A stretch of 10,710 bases of DNA, from NCBI GenBank assembly GCA_003024985.2, contig PXIH01S0067812.1; one strand, given 5' to 3'. The translations under genes and the position numbers were made by a program. Each line of letters starts with the position of its first letter. Positions within the stretch are counted from its first letter, which is position 1. Positions 1 through 8,424 of the stretch are shown piece after piece. The DNA comes from Euperipatoides rowelli (taxonomy: Eukaryota > Onychophora > Udeonychophora > Euonychophora > Peripatopsidae). A model generated the notes under the pieces. The model had not been told where the DNA came from. It was given only the letters and a program-made list of their open reading frames with translations, and did not search any database.

Positions 1-173
1 TGTTGAGATCATATGCTGGAATATGAAGTCTTTGTCCTGACATGGTGGTTTACTCGGTAGAATTGCTGACTGCTATCTTGTTGAGGTCATATGCTGGGAT
101 AAGAAGTCTTCTGTCCTGAAATGGTGGTTCAGTCAGTAGCGTTGGTGGCTGCTATCATGTTGGGGTCATATGG
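1..173 (+). repeat. Tandem 79-bp modules of a tRNA-derived SINE head
   Basis: Two complete modules (1-78 and 79-157) and the start of a third (158 on) begin with tgttgagRtcatatgctgg, continue through gaagtctttgtcctgacatgg and contain a box-A-like segment (46-60 and 125-140, e.g. tggttcagtcagtagc). Only the last module continues into a box B, at 187-197. The earlier modules are therefore tRNA 5'-half sequence plus leader, without the 3' half. The array starts at the window edge and probably extends to the left. Related module pairs occur at 4695-4792 and 6797-6890. The periodicity is seen directly; the tRNA origin is inferred from the promoter boxes. Confidence 0.75.
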
Positions 174-300
174 TGGGAATACCCCAGGTTTGATTCCCAT
201 CTGAGCCGGTTATGGAACATTTTCCCCCCAGGCTTAGCACACATATTGCTATGGGTTTTTTACTCAGTAGGCTACACCTATTGATTTTTATAACCTGTTT
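105..300 (+). mobile_element. tRNA-derived SINE (box A, box B, shared central core)
   Basis: A polymerase III type promoter is visible: box A tggttcagtcagtagc at 125-140 and box B ggtttgattcc at 187-197, about 46 bases apart, which is usual spacing for a tRNA-derived head. Twelve bases after box B, a core at 209-237 reads gttatggaacattttcc and then a C run and ggcttag. The same core sits at the same distance behind box B in the SINE at 5817-6058. The heads also share gtcatatgctg or a one-base variant just before box B. The left end is blurred by the tandem head modules. The 3' end is uncertain: I see no clean poly(A) tail or target-site duplication, and related tail sequence could reach about 360. 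Confidence 0.65.
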
Positions 301-1877
301 CTCTTGTAGTAATTAGTGAATTTATTTATTGAATATTTAATTGCTTTAATATCACAAAAAATGAATTTCCCTGGGAAATTTATTTTTTATAAAAAATGTC
401 CTCAGACTTTTGCACCTAATATCAAATTATTGGAATAATCATAATTCATTAAGTGACCGTCTAGCAAATATTCTGAAAACTAATCAAACAACCAGCTTTC
501 ACCACTTCACCCCAAAGGCCTGACCACTGCTTACAATCATACTTCAAGTACTTGATACTAGATTATTTAAACAAAACACATTTGCAGTTAAGTTTTAAAT
601 ATTACATATATAAAATTCTAGATATGTAAATTATTTTCCACTAAAATTTATTTTTAAAAAAAAAATACATTTCAATTTAATGGTTTTTCATAACTTAGTT
701 TATGTTCCTACTAAATGATTTATTTTTTCCCCCTAATAGTTTCAAACAGTTCAAGTTTACAACGTTAAGCCATTGTAAATATGAACACTTTATCGATGAG
801 GCCATTAAGTACCATAATCTTTTGGCAAAGTGATTTGAATGAGTAATGTTATAAACTGTGTTTGTCAGTCGATTCCATTATATTGTGTTTTTAAGAAAGT
901 ATTGAACGTATATTTTTCTATTAAACCCCAACAGTAATATACTGACGATGAAATTTATAGTGTAAGCTATAAATTAAAAGACTTTTTTTTTTTTTTTAAA
1001 AAAATCAAGTTGTTGTAATCTCGTTCATTTTATGTAATAATAGTGCAACAAATATTAACAATAACAAAAAGAAGAGGAAAAACGATGTGCAAGGTTGACA
1101 TCAAGTCAGATAGAGGGGCCTGAGGGGGTATTTTTTATGTCTCCAATAGCTGTAATTTATTCCGTAAATTGCCAACACCAAACACTGAAATCAATTCTCT
1201 TAATGCTATAATGGTCAGCTCTAATGTATGAAAAACATAAAAGAAATTTGTCATTTTTCTTGCTCGTTTTTATTTTCACTTAAAATCAATATGGTTGATG
1301 ATTTATATAGAAGCTTCACGAATACAACTTCTGAATGTATAAAAATTGGCTCTTCTTTTACAAATATTTAAATAGAAAATGAAGAAGTAATTTTTAAACA
1401 AAAAAAAAAAATGTGTGATTTGATAGATTTTATCATTTTTACGTGCCTGCTGTGTTAAAATATTTGTTCTAAGAAGAATAAATTGTCTTTAAAAGGGTAG
1501 GGAATTATTTAGGCGATATAGATGTGATAGAAGATTTCAAAACAAAAATCAATTTGACTAAATCTCCGTTTTTTTTCTTCTTCTCAGCACTCAGAACAAA
1601 AGTATCGACATCAAAAGTAAACAAATTTTATTTTTATAAAAACTAATTTGAGCACGACATTAAATTACGAAGAATTTAGGTTTGCAAACAGGCTTGTCAA
1701 AACAAAACAATAACAACAACAACAACAAAATAACTCATTATATTTGCAAAATAAATGGCCATCATTGAGTAATGATAATCAATCAATCAATATGATCATG
1801 GAATTGTTGCATGTTGAATAATGNAAAAAAATATTAAAAAGAAAAAGAAACAGCTCGATCTAGACTGGCAACTCTAG
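301..1877. other. AT-rich region without recognisable genes
   Basis: I find no coding segment with family resemblance on either strand. The stretch holds homopolymer runs (T then A at about 983-1004, A at about 1400-1411), a CAA/AAC microsatellite at about 1712-1728, a short CAAT-type repeat near 1780-1792, and a 17-base palindrome centred on tccctggga at 364-380. A single N at 1824 probably marks a contig join. Nothing indicates a promoter or transcript. Confidence 0.6.
1712..1728. repeat. (AAC)n microsatellite
   Basis: Five to six tandem aac triplets in an A-rich setting, preceded by aacaaaacaat. It is an ordinary simple-sequence repeat. Confidence 0.8.
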
Positions 1878-1967
1878 CTACAATCATAGAACAAAATAAC
1901 GTTGCCCACATGCTTTCGAAAAACAAAAAAAGCATGTGGGCAACGTTATTTTGTTCTATGATTGTAG
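1878..1967. repeat. Perfect 39-bp inverted repeat with 12-nt loop
   Basis: The left arm (1878-1916, starting ctacaatcatagaac) is exactly reverse-complemented by the right arm (1929-1967, ending gttctatgattgtag), separated by the A-rich loop 1917-1928. No mismatch occurs in 39 pairs and complementarity stops abruptly on both sides. The arms show no resemblance to a transposase gene or to the SINEs here. It could be a very recent inverted duplication, a minimal foldback element, or a library or assembly foldback artefact; the N at 1824 lies only 54 bases upstream. Confidence 0.9.
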
Positions 1968-2307
1968 TGTAGTTGTAATATCCTATCCTATTTTAAACTT
2001 TTTCGTTACTAAATCCTGAACATAAAGTATAGCAAAGTTTGATTAATCATAATAAGCTTCAATATGCAAGTTTAAAAGTAATACTAGTTAGACTTAATGC
2101 TGAAATCCCGCTGAAATATTAATCAAAATTATCTTTCATGAAAACTATGTGCAAATTTTGCACAACATCGCTGCATAAGTCCGCTGTGTTGAATCTGATC
2201 TGATACCGATGTCAGGAAGGTTCCAAGTAAGTGTTGAGTGAACTATTCAAACTTTATATAAATAAATCTAGCTAGTAAAAATAATATATGACCAAGCACA
2301 TGGGTTT
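1968..2307. other. Intergenic, nothing recognised
   Basis: There is no supported coding or RNA feature. A 17-base palindrome (tgtgcaaa, central t, tttgcaca) lies at 2148-2164, short enough to be chance. Confidence 0.5.
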
Positions 2308-3273
2308 AAAATTTGAGAGGTGGGAAAAAAATTGCAACATGGGCTGTGAATGCAGCAAAGAGAGGATCATGGGAATAACTTTTCTTCTTCTTTGTATTTC
2401 AATGGAAATATCTTTTTTTTTCTAAAAATGTTTAATTTGGAACAAATTTTAATGTATTCAATATACCTGGAACAAATATTTTTTTCAATTAACTTTCTAA
2501 TTAATAGCTGAGATAAATGAAAAAAAAAAAGCAGAGTGCAAAAACAAAATGGCCATTTTCTATTTTTTCTTTTGTTTTTTAACTAATAGTCCTATCAAAA
2601 TAAAAGTTTTTGAAGTAAATTTTATGCTGAACATTTTTTGTTTAAATTTTTTTTTTAATACAATCATTATTTACCAAGATATATACAAAAGTATGTAGCA
2701 GGAACATGTAGTGAACCGCAATTTTGAATTTCTGCCATTTTGGACATGACCTATATATATATATTTCAAGGAGCCAACAATGATTTTTTGTCTTTTTATA
2801 CAAAAATAAAGAGATTTAGACCACTGGGAATAAATTTTCATCAATAGCCTATGGGAGCCTTTTTTTTGACAGATTGCTTCCTGACTAATTAGAAGGCCTA
2901 AATAAATAAATACATTATTTGCCAGGATATCCATTGAAATATATCAATCTTTTACCATGCACTGCCTAGAATAATGTCCAATTTATGAAATTACAGATTT
3001 CACATCAGGAATCAAAAGGTTCATGTAACAATAATAAATTATTAATAAAATAGTGATACATTATTATATACAAATTAAAAAGATTCCTGCAGCAATGTTA
3101 GGGGCCATTGTATCTAGCACATCTAACATTTTTTTGTCACTTGTCCCCATTGTTTTATCCCACCTAAAGCATATTATCTGAGACAAAATACTATTTATAT
3201 CCTTCCAATAGAGAAATTTTCTCAACACCTTTTCCAATAAATGCATAGTTTAAGTGTGCTCAAGATAGAATTG
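2308..3273. repeat. Long direct repeat A, copy 1 (no SINE)
   Basis: From aaaattt at 2308 to agatagaattg at 3273 this segment matches 5407-6609, about 95% identical in the parts I aligned by eye. Differences are substitutions, homopolymer length changes, a longer TA run at about 2751-2765 and about 19 bases at about 3231-3249 that are absent from copy 2. The site corresponding to the SINE insertion in copy 2 is present uninterrupted at 2693-2702 (atgtagcagg). A minus-strand open frame at 3064-3246 is closed by a one-base homopolymer difference in copy 2, so I do not call a gene. The copy ends at the N at 3274. Confidence 0.9.
2693..2702. other. Empty SINE integration site
   Basis: The sequence atgtagcagg in copy A1 aligns with the duplicated atgtagcatg flanks of the SINE in copy A2, with one substitution. 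It represents the unoccupied target. Confidence 0.85.
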
Positions 3274-4571
3274 NAAATAAAAAAAACTGAAATTCTTAAC
3301 GTTTCAACAGAATTATCTTCTTTTATCAGAGGTAGATTAGAAAAGAAAATGGAGCTGAGAAAATGATTGTTTACTAAGAACCATGGGAGTTTATTTCACA
3401 TTTTTTTTTTAATTAACAATAATTGGATAGTGGTGCCCTCTACTAGCTAGAGAGGTTCGGCTATGTTGCAGCATTTGTGTACCATTATTATATGCATTTC
3501 AGTAAAATATTATTCCTAAACGACTGAACCTTTATTAAGAAAAAGCTTCTGCTGCTAAATTACGTTTATTCAATCACTAATGCTAGCAAGGTTAAAATAA
3601 AAAACTGACCTTTGTTATGTTTAAACAAGGCTTAGGTTTCCCCTCTTTAATGGAAGTCGTAGTATTCAGAAACTGCAGTTCGTTCAAAGTTATTGTTTAC
3701 TACTCCTCAAGGCATGAATGCAAATCATATTCCCTTATTGGTCAAAAGTAGTCACATGAATTTGTTATCCAAAGACTCCAAGATATAGTAGCTGACCTTT
3801 TTCATTCTAAACTTATAGCATATATTTCAGTTTTAGAATGCACACAACTATTGAGATGATTTAGTCATAGTTGTTTTACACAATCGAGAAAAAAAAATCC
3901 TAAAAATTAAAATAAGGTTTATTTTTTTTAAAATTAAAAAAAAAATAGATACTATTTCTTATTGAGTAAATAATGAAAATTGATTGAACACTGGAAGATA
4001 TTTAAATGAAAATAATAATTTTATCCTATTTAGAACTATGGTTAACATTAATTTAGCCTAGGACCAATTGCATTATTTATATAGTGTGTTTAAATAATCT
4101 ACTTCCAAGCTGTTTATTTTAAGTTATGTCAATCTCTCATGGGTCAATTTTTTTTTCTAAAAGCGGGACACTATATATAAGCTATAATTGTGGATAAATT
4201 TAATGCCAAAGTCAACTTCAGTGGAAACTTCATTACGCTTTTATTTTCTCCAGCATACTTTTTCTTACTAAGAAGCAACTCAGTGGCTATAATTGCTGAT
4301 TGTTGTGAGGAAAACCTTACTTATGTGGGCACATTGTGAAAATTGCTCAATATGTTGGTGTCGATAAGACCACCATTAGGAGGAATTTGAAGAAGATAAA
4401 GACCATAAAAATGAATGTTTTGTGAATGTTTGTGGAATGTCGTTTTTTAAGCCTAACAATTATTACTGGCATTCTGTGGACAAATTTTGTTCAAAATTCC
4501 TTCTGTTCACAACACGTCAACTCTTCAATGGTAGAATTTTAACTAGTTCATTTTTAAAATTATTTAAAAAN
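3274..4571. other. Single-copy 1.3-kb segment bounded by two Ns
   Basis: This stretch separates repeat A1 from B1, whereas A2 and B2 are only about 80 bases apart. It begins and ends at single Ns (3274 and 4571), so it may be a separately scaffolded contig. It contains AT-rich sequence, a T/A homopolymer-rich patch at about 3890-3950, and a short possible helix-turn-helix relic near its right end. No other gene is supported. Confidence 0.6.
4309..4425 (+). pseudogene. Possible transposase helix-turn-helix relic
   Basis: An open segment of 38 codons between stops at 4306-4308 and 4423-4425 encodes IVKIAQYVGVDKTTIRRNL followed by basic residues. This has the shape of a helix-turn-helix DNA-binding unit: helix, turn at VGVDK, recognition helix TTIRRNL. 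Such units occur at the N-terminus of Tc1/mariner- or pogo-like transposases, where an alternation like 'IA..VGVS.STV.R.L' is common. There is no start codon at its left end, no catalytic DDE/D domain downstream, and no terminal inverted repeat that I can see. If real it is a small dead fragment. The alternative is chance similarity in a short lysine-rich frame. Confidence 0.35.
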
Positions 4572-4680
4572 GAAGGAGTGGTACTTATGCAAATTGTCAC
4601 AATATACATTTAAAAATGGATTTTAAATTTGTATCAAATTGTACTTGTAAATAAAATTAAGTTAATGTTAATGGTGTTTA
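4572..4680. repeat. Direct repeat B, copy 1
   Basis: About 109 bases from gaaggagtggtac to ggtgttta match 6688-6795 with only a few differences. The copy begins immediately after the N at 4571. The matching copy is preceded by a T14-G13 run, so the N probably stands for a homopolymer the assembler could not cross. It is followed within about 15 bases by SINE head modules, as in copy 2. Confidence 0.9.
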
Positions 4681-4694
4681 TAAGTTCTCAGACT

Positions 4695-4792
4695 GTCCAT
4701 ACTTGGTGGATCATTTGGTAGCAATGCTAGCTGCTATTATGTTGAGATCATATGCTGGAATATTAAGTCTTTGTTCTGACACGGTGGTTCAG
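4695..4792 (+). repeat. 79-bp SINE head modules, two partial units
   Basis: gtccatacttggtgg, then gttgagatcatatgctgg at about 4741 and ttctgacacggtggttcag up to 4792 match the module array at the left window edge. The unit boundary (ctggaatattaagtctttg) is the same as there. No box B follows, so this is a head-only fragment. Confidence 0.75.
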
Positions 4793-4796
4793 CTAA

Positions 4797-5406
4797 TTTT
4801 AGCTTCTAACCAGCATTCAAAGAATGAATATGTAACAATGGATTTTGATTGGTACCATCCTTGGAGCAGAAAAAGTACAGATTTGAGTTATAGGGTTCAT
4901 TTTTTGAGCATGTGAATTTCTAGGTACAACCAGGTGGTTCTTTTTCCTCAAGAAAGACAGTAGCTGTATCACTAAAGCTTGGTTCATGGAATTTTACTAA
5001 CTTTTTATTCAGCCTGTTAATAGTCGTAATGTTAGTGACATCAAAAAAACAATGAAGATCCCATGAAACATTTTTGTCCTTAAGGCTTTCATGTGTTTAA
5101 TTTTCTAAAATTTTGCATATTGAACTATATTGCTTATCTCCTAGCATATGCCTTAGTCTTAGGATTTCTAAAACTTTAGTATGTGATGTTGGGTTTTGCA
5201 ATAGATTTAGTCGTTCATTTGATTGACATAAAATACAAAGTTCATAATTGATGACATACCTTGCTTTCTTGCCCCCTAACACTTGCCGCTTTGACCTTTG
5301 GATTTGATGCCCTGAGAAGGAATCCTAAGGGCCTTACCGCTCAATTACAAATTTTTTTATCAAAAAATAAATCAAATACAAGAAGAATAGAGAAACTAAT
5401 AAGATC
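4797..5406. other. Spacer between SINE head fragment and repeat A2
   Basis: The only item of note is the minus-strand open frame at 5097-5282, listed separately. The rest is AT-rich and unassigned. Confidence 0.5.
5097..5282 (-). pseudogene. Possible Cys-motif protein fragment
   Basis: The minus strand is open from about 5320 down to a stop at 5097-5099; the first possible start codon there is a GTG at 5280-5282, so a true start is not shown. The translation has a basic stretch, then YELCILCQ with a CxxC pair, then NPTSHTKVLEIL and MLGDKQYSSICKIL. The arrangement, an ELCILCQ-like zinc knuckle followed by a helical segment with a GDxxY motif, reminds me of uncharacterised, often repeat-associated invertebrate proteins. 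I cannot name the family. No second Cys/His pair is visible nearby, so any zinc site would be incomplete. It is probably a relic exon, or a chance frame. Confidence 0.3.
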
Positions 5407-5806
5407 AAAATTTAAGAGGTGTGAAAAAAAATTGCAACATGGGCTGTGGATGCAGCAAAGAGAGGATCATGGGAATAACTTTTTTTCTTCTTTGTATTTC
5501 AATGGAAATATCTTTTTTTCTAAAAATGTTTAATTTAGAACAAATTTTAATGTATTCAATGTACCTGGAACAAATATTTTTTTCAATTAACTTTCTAACT
5601 AATAGGTGAGATAAATGAAAAAAAAAAAAAAAAGCAGTGTGCAAAAAAAAATATCCATTTTCTATTTCCTCCTTTTGTTGGGAGGGATGGAAATAACTAA
5701 TAGTCCTATCAAAATAAAAGTTTTTGAAGTAAATTTTATGCTGAACATTTTTTGTTTATTTTTTTTTTTGAATACAATCATTATTTACCAAGATATATAC
5801 AAAAGT

Positions 5807-5816
5807 ATGTAGCATG
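5807..5816. repeat. SINE target-site duplication, left
   Basis: atgtagcatg directly precedes the SINE and is repeated exactly at 6059-6068 after its A-rich tail. The empty site in copy A1 holds a single version. Confidence 0.88.
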
Positions 5817-6058
5817 TCTGGGTTCCGTGGTCGAGCGGATTCACTTCCGCTTGATGAACCAAAGTCATATGCTGAGGTGTACAGGTTCGCGCCTCGGCTT
5901 GGGCAGTTAAGGAACGTTTTTTCCCCTAGCTTTAACAGCTCGCCTCGGGTTTTTCCAAGTACGCTGCCCTTGTAACATCAAGGAAACTGTATTTAGTGAT
6001 TCAATCAGATATTATAGTCAAATATAAGTTTAATTTAAGTAACCAAAAAAAAAAAAGG
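5817..6058 (+). mobile_element. tRNA-derived SINE, full insertion with TSD
   Basis: The 242-bp insertion carries box A tggtcgagcgg at 5828-5838 and box B ggttcgcgcct at 5884-5894. A core at 5906-5935 (gttaaggaacg, T run, cccctagctttaa) follows, then an AT-rich body, and it ends with a run of A plus gg at about 6045-6058. It is flanked by 10-bp duplications, as expected for LINE-machinery retrotransposition. The shared gtcatatgctg before box B and the core tie it to the SINE at 105-300. The tRNA of origin is unclear; the head resembles tRNAs whose box A reads GTGGTCGAGCGG (Leu/Ser-like), but I see no clear anticodon. Confidence 0.88.
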
Positions 6059-6068
6059 ATGTAGCATG
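6059..6068. repeat. SINE target-site duplication, right
   Basis: atgtagcatg after the A-rich tail, an exact copy of 5807-5816. Confidence 0.88.
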
Positions 6069-6659
6069 AACATGTAGTGAACCGCCATTTTGAATTTCTG
6101 CCATTTTGGACATGACCTATATGTATTTCAAGGTGCCAACAATGATTTTTTGTCTTTTTATACTAAAATAAAGAGATTTAGACAACTGGGAGTAATTCTT
6201 GAACAATAGCCTACGGGAGCCTTTTTTTGACAGATTTCTCCCTGACTAATTAGAAGGCCTAAATAAATACATTATTTGCCAGGATATCTATTGAAATATA
6301 TCAATCTTTTACCATGCACTGCCTAGAATAATGTCCAATTTATGAAATTACAGATTTCACATCAGAAATCAAAAGGTTCATGTAACAATATTAAATTTTT
6401 AATAAAATAGTGAAACATTATTATATACAAATTAAAAAGATTCATGCAGCAATGTTAGGGGCCATTTTATCCTAGCATATCTAACATTTTTTGTCACTTG
6501 TCCCCATTGTTTAATCCCACCTAAAACATTATCTGAGACAAAATACTATTTATATCCATCCAATAGAGAAATTTTCTCAACACCTTTTAGTGTGCTCAAG
6601 ATAGAGTTGCAAAACTATCTTATCAAAGTTTATAATAGTTGTATAGGCTACTTGTTATG

Positions 6660-6686
6660 TTTTTTTTTTTTTTGGGGGGGGGGGGG
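6660..6686 (+). repeat. T14-G13 homopolymer pair
   Basis: Fourteen T (6660-6673) are followed directly by thirteen G (6674-6686). The G run could form intermolecular or slipped quadruplex structures and is a likely sequencing and assembly obstacle. It lies just before repeat B2, at the position matching the N before B1. Confidence 0.9.
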
Positions 6687-6687
6687 T

Positions 6688-6795
6688 GAAGGAGGGGTAC
6701 TTATGCAAATTGTCACAATATACATTTAAAAATGGATTTTAAATGTGAATCAAATTGTACTTGTAAATAAAATTAAGTTAATGTTGATGTGTTTA
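6688..6795. repeat. Direct repeat B, copy 2
   Basis: Matches 4572-4680 from gaaggaggggtac through to tgtgttta. It is followed immediately by SINE head modules, so B plus head modules form a shared composite at both loci. No function is evident. Confidence 0.9.
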
Positions 6796-6796
6796 A

Positions 6797-6890
6797 ATAT
6801 GAAGTCTTTGTCCTGACATGGTGGTTCAGTCAGTAGCATTTCTAACTGATATCATGTTTAGATCTATGCTGGAATATGAAATATTGTCCT
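6797..6890 (+). repeat. 79-bp SINE head modules, two partial units
   Basis: atatgaagtctttgtcctg followed by acatggtggttcagtcag, then atcatgtttagatctatgctgg and a second start of the leader (atatgaaatattgtcct). It is degenerate relative to the left-edge array. It ends at the N at 6891, so its junction with the reverse transcriptase relic is not secure. Confidence 0.7.
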
Positions 6891-6892
6891 NT

Positions 6893-7372
6893 ACACTTGA
6901 AGAAGTCTTTAGAAGTCTGGATTGTGAACATACTGGGTTACAGATAAATGGAACATATTTAATCTATCTATGTTTGTTATTGATATTGACTTATTTACTT
7001 CAAATCCAGAAGAAATACAGAAACAGATCATTGACCTAAATGAAGCTAGCACAAAAGCAGGACTGAAAATGAATTTAGCAAAAACAAAACTGATGTTCAA
7101 TAAATACATGAAACCTAAAGTGATTGAATTGAATGGTATAGTAATTAAAGAGGTCAACAACTATGTTAATTTGGGTCAATTGATTACTGCAAGTAAAAAC
7201 CAGAAGTGTGAAGTCAACAGAAGAATGAAGATGGGTTGGAGTGCTTTCAGAAACTTAAATAATAATTTAAAAGAAAACTTCCTTTATGTCTCAAAAGAAA
7301 AGTTTTTGACCAGTGATGACACATTGAGCTGAAACTTGGACACTCAATGCAAAGATGATTCAAAAACTATAA
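6893..7372 (+). pseudogene. Reverse transcriptase relic, RTE-clade non-LTR retrotransposon
   Basis: The first frame (6893 to about 6970) gives TLEEVFRSLDCEHTGLQING, the segment before the catalytic loop. A one-base loss near 6971 moves the match to the frame starting at 6970: FVIDIDLFTSNPEEI, LNEASTKAGLKMNLAKTKLM, and later YVNLGQLIT and MGWSAF. A second shift near 7305 leads to a frame with PVMT and AETWTL, interrupted by a TGA at 7325-7327. These are hallmarks of the palm/thumb end of RTE-type endonuclease-reverse transcriptases. The FADD catalytic box reads FVID, so one catalytic Asp is gone. The endonuclease domain, the upstream fingers and the 3' end are missing. It is dead and 5'-truncated. 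Confidence 0.85.
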
Positions 7373-8187
7373 ACCTTTTCCTTAGATTTTTTTCTTTTCA
7401 TGTTAATTGTTGCTCAAGAGATTATTTATGTGTTTTATTTATTTTTTTAATTTAAACATCACTTAAAGAGATAAATTTGTGATGTCGTATTATATGCTTC
7501 ATATATAATCCCTATACTTTTGCCATACATATTTGGAATTCATTTGCATAATTTAATAAGGACATGTGAAAAATTTACTTTGTATTTTTAATGTATCAAA
7601 CTGAAAATGTTAGTCCTTTAAAGGTCACACAAAGAGGATTATTTTTATGATTTAATTCAAAGAAAATTAATATTAAAAAATGATTCCACTTGTTGAAAAC
7701 AAAGTTAAAAAAAAAAAAAAAATGAAAGAGTAATTTAAAAATCAAATTTATAATTTATCCTTTTAGCTTCTTCCCTTTTGTCCAGTAGAGATAAATGTAT
7801 CCTGTATGTGAGGTTGATTGTAAGAAACTGAAGATAATATAATCTGTAGTATGTAAATTACAAGACCTAGAAATGAAGCCCAATAAGTGATATTTTAGTC
7901 ACATATCAACAATACTGTTAGATCTTTAGGGAGTAAGTTATTTTTATAAGTAATACTATAGCATAATGAAATATTTTGTAATTAAAAAAAAAAAAACAAT
8001 CTATAACAATTTTGGTCTAAATGTCTAAAATAACTTTTTTAATGCCCTATTTTCATTTTGATTTTATATCTTTAGACAATGTTGAACAACAGCGGGATGA
8101 AAGTTGCACAATTTATCAATATTTTTTTTAAAAAAAAAAGACAAATTATTAGAATTTGTGGATTACACTAACTTCAGAATTTGTTAA
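7373..8187. other. AT-rich, nothing recognised
   Basis: I see no coding, RNA or repeat relationship to the rest of the window. There are several A runs (about 7708-7722, 7984-7995) and a T-then-A tract at about 8122-8139. Confidence 0.5.
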
Positions 8188-8197
8188 AACAGAGTTA
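8188..8197. repeat. Target-site duplication, left
   Basis: aacagagtta, repeated exactly at 8425-8434. Confidence 0.65.
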
Positions 8198-8424
8198 GAG
8201 TGCCCTCCGGGGCTGGATCGATTCCGGAAATATCCTTTTTTCTGATTTGGTGAAATGTTTTTAATGTTTTTTTTCCCCCTATTATACAATCATTATTTTG
8301 TATTGTAAGCATAATTTATGCTTTGAATTATATATGTATTATGAAATTTGAATATTCATTGTATCACTCATTGTCTATATCCTGAATCCTATGTATGAAT
8401 AAATTTATTTTTTTAAAAAATAAC
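8198..8424 (+). mobile_element. Short retrotransposed insertion with TSD (5'-truncated LINE end or SINE)
   Basis: The 227-bp segment lies between exact 10-bp repeats (8188-8197 and 8425-8434). It begins with an unusually GC-rich head (gtgccctccggggctgg, then atcgattccgg) and ends with an AATAAA-containing, T/A-rich tail (gaataaatttatt, then an A run). The order of GC-rich head, AT body and A-rich 3' end with a duplication fits target-primed reverse transcription. The atcgattccgg stretch could be a remnant of a tRNA T-arm (box B), which would make it a truncated SINE. No family is recognised. Confidence 0.55.

Larger units (their letters stand above)
5407..6609. repeat. Long direct repeat A, copy 2 (SINE-interrupted)
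   Basis: This copy runs from aaaattt at 5407 to agatagagttg at 6609. Removing the SINE at 5817-6058 leaves about 960 bases, the same as copy 1. Relative to copy 1 it lacks about 19 bases near 6588 and has a shorter TA run near 6117-6125. Its numerous homopolymer length differences from copy 1 argue against coding function in either orientation. The copies lie in direct orientation with starts 3099 bases apart. Confidence 0.9.

Noticed and set aside
364-380. 17-base palindrome around tccctggga
   Set aside because: It is short, and nothing around it indicates an enhancer or promoter; chance is sufficient.
2671-2934. 87-codon minus-strand frame in repeat A1
   Set aside because: It is not preserved in copy A2, where the SINE and several indels break it, and it shows no family resemblance.
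3064-3246. 60-codon minus-strand frame with a plausible-looking peptide (IICFRWDKTMGTSD)
   Set aside because: Copy A2 has one fewer T in the homopolymer at this point and further stops. I recognise no family, so I treat it as non-coding, although an old exon cannot be excluded.
4171-4180. TATA-like tatatataag
   Set aside because: Such strings are common in AT-rich DNA and no transcribed gene follows.
4422-4613. 63-codon plus-strand frame
   Set aside because: It crosses the N at 4571, a probable contig join, and has no recognisable motif.
5261-5812. Several 60-90 codon frames on both strands over the left part of repeat A2
   Set aside because: They are low-complexity Lys/Phe/Ile frames created by A and T runs, and they shift between the two copies.
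6909-7160. 83-codon minus-strand frame
   Set aside because: It is the antisense shadow of the reverse transcriptase relic.
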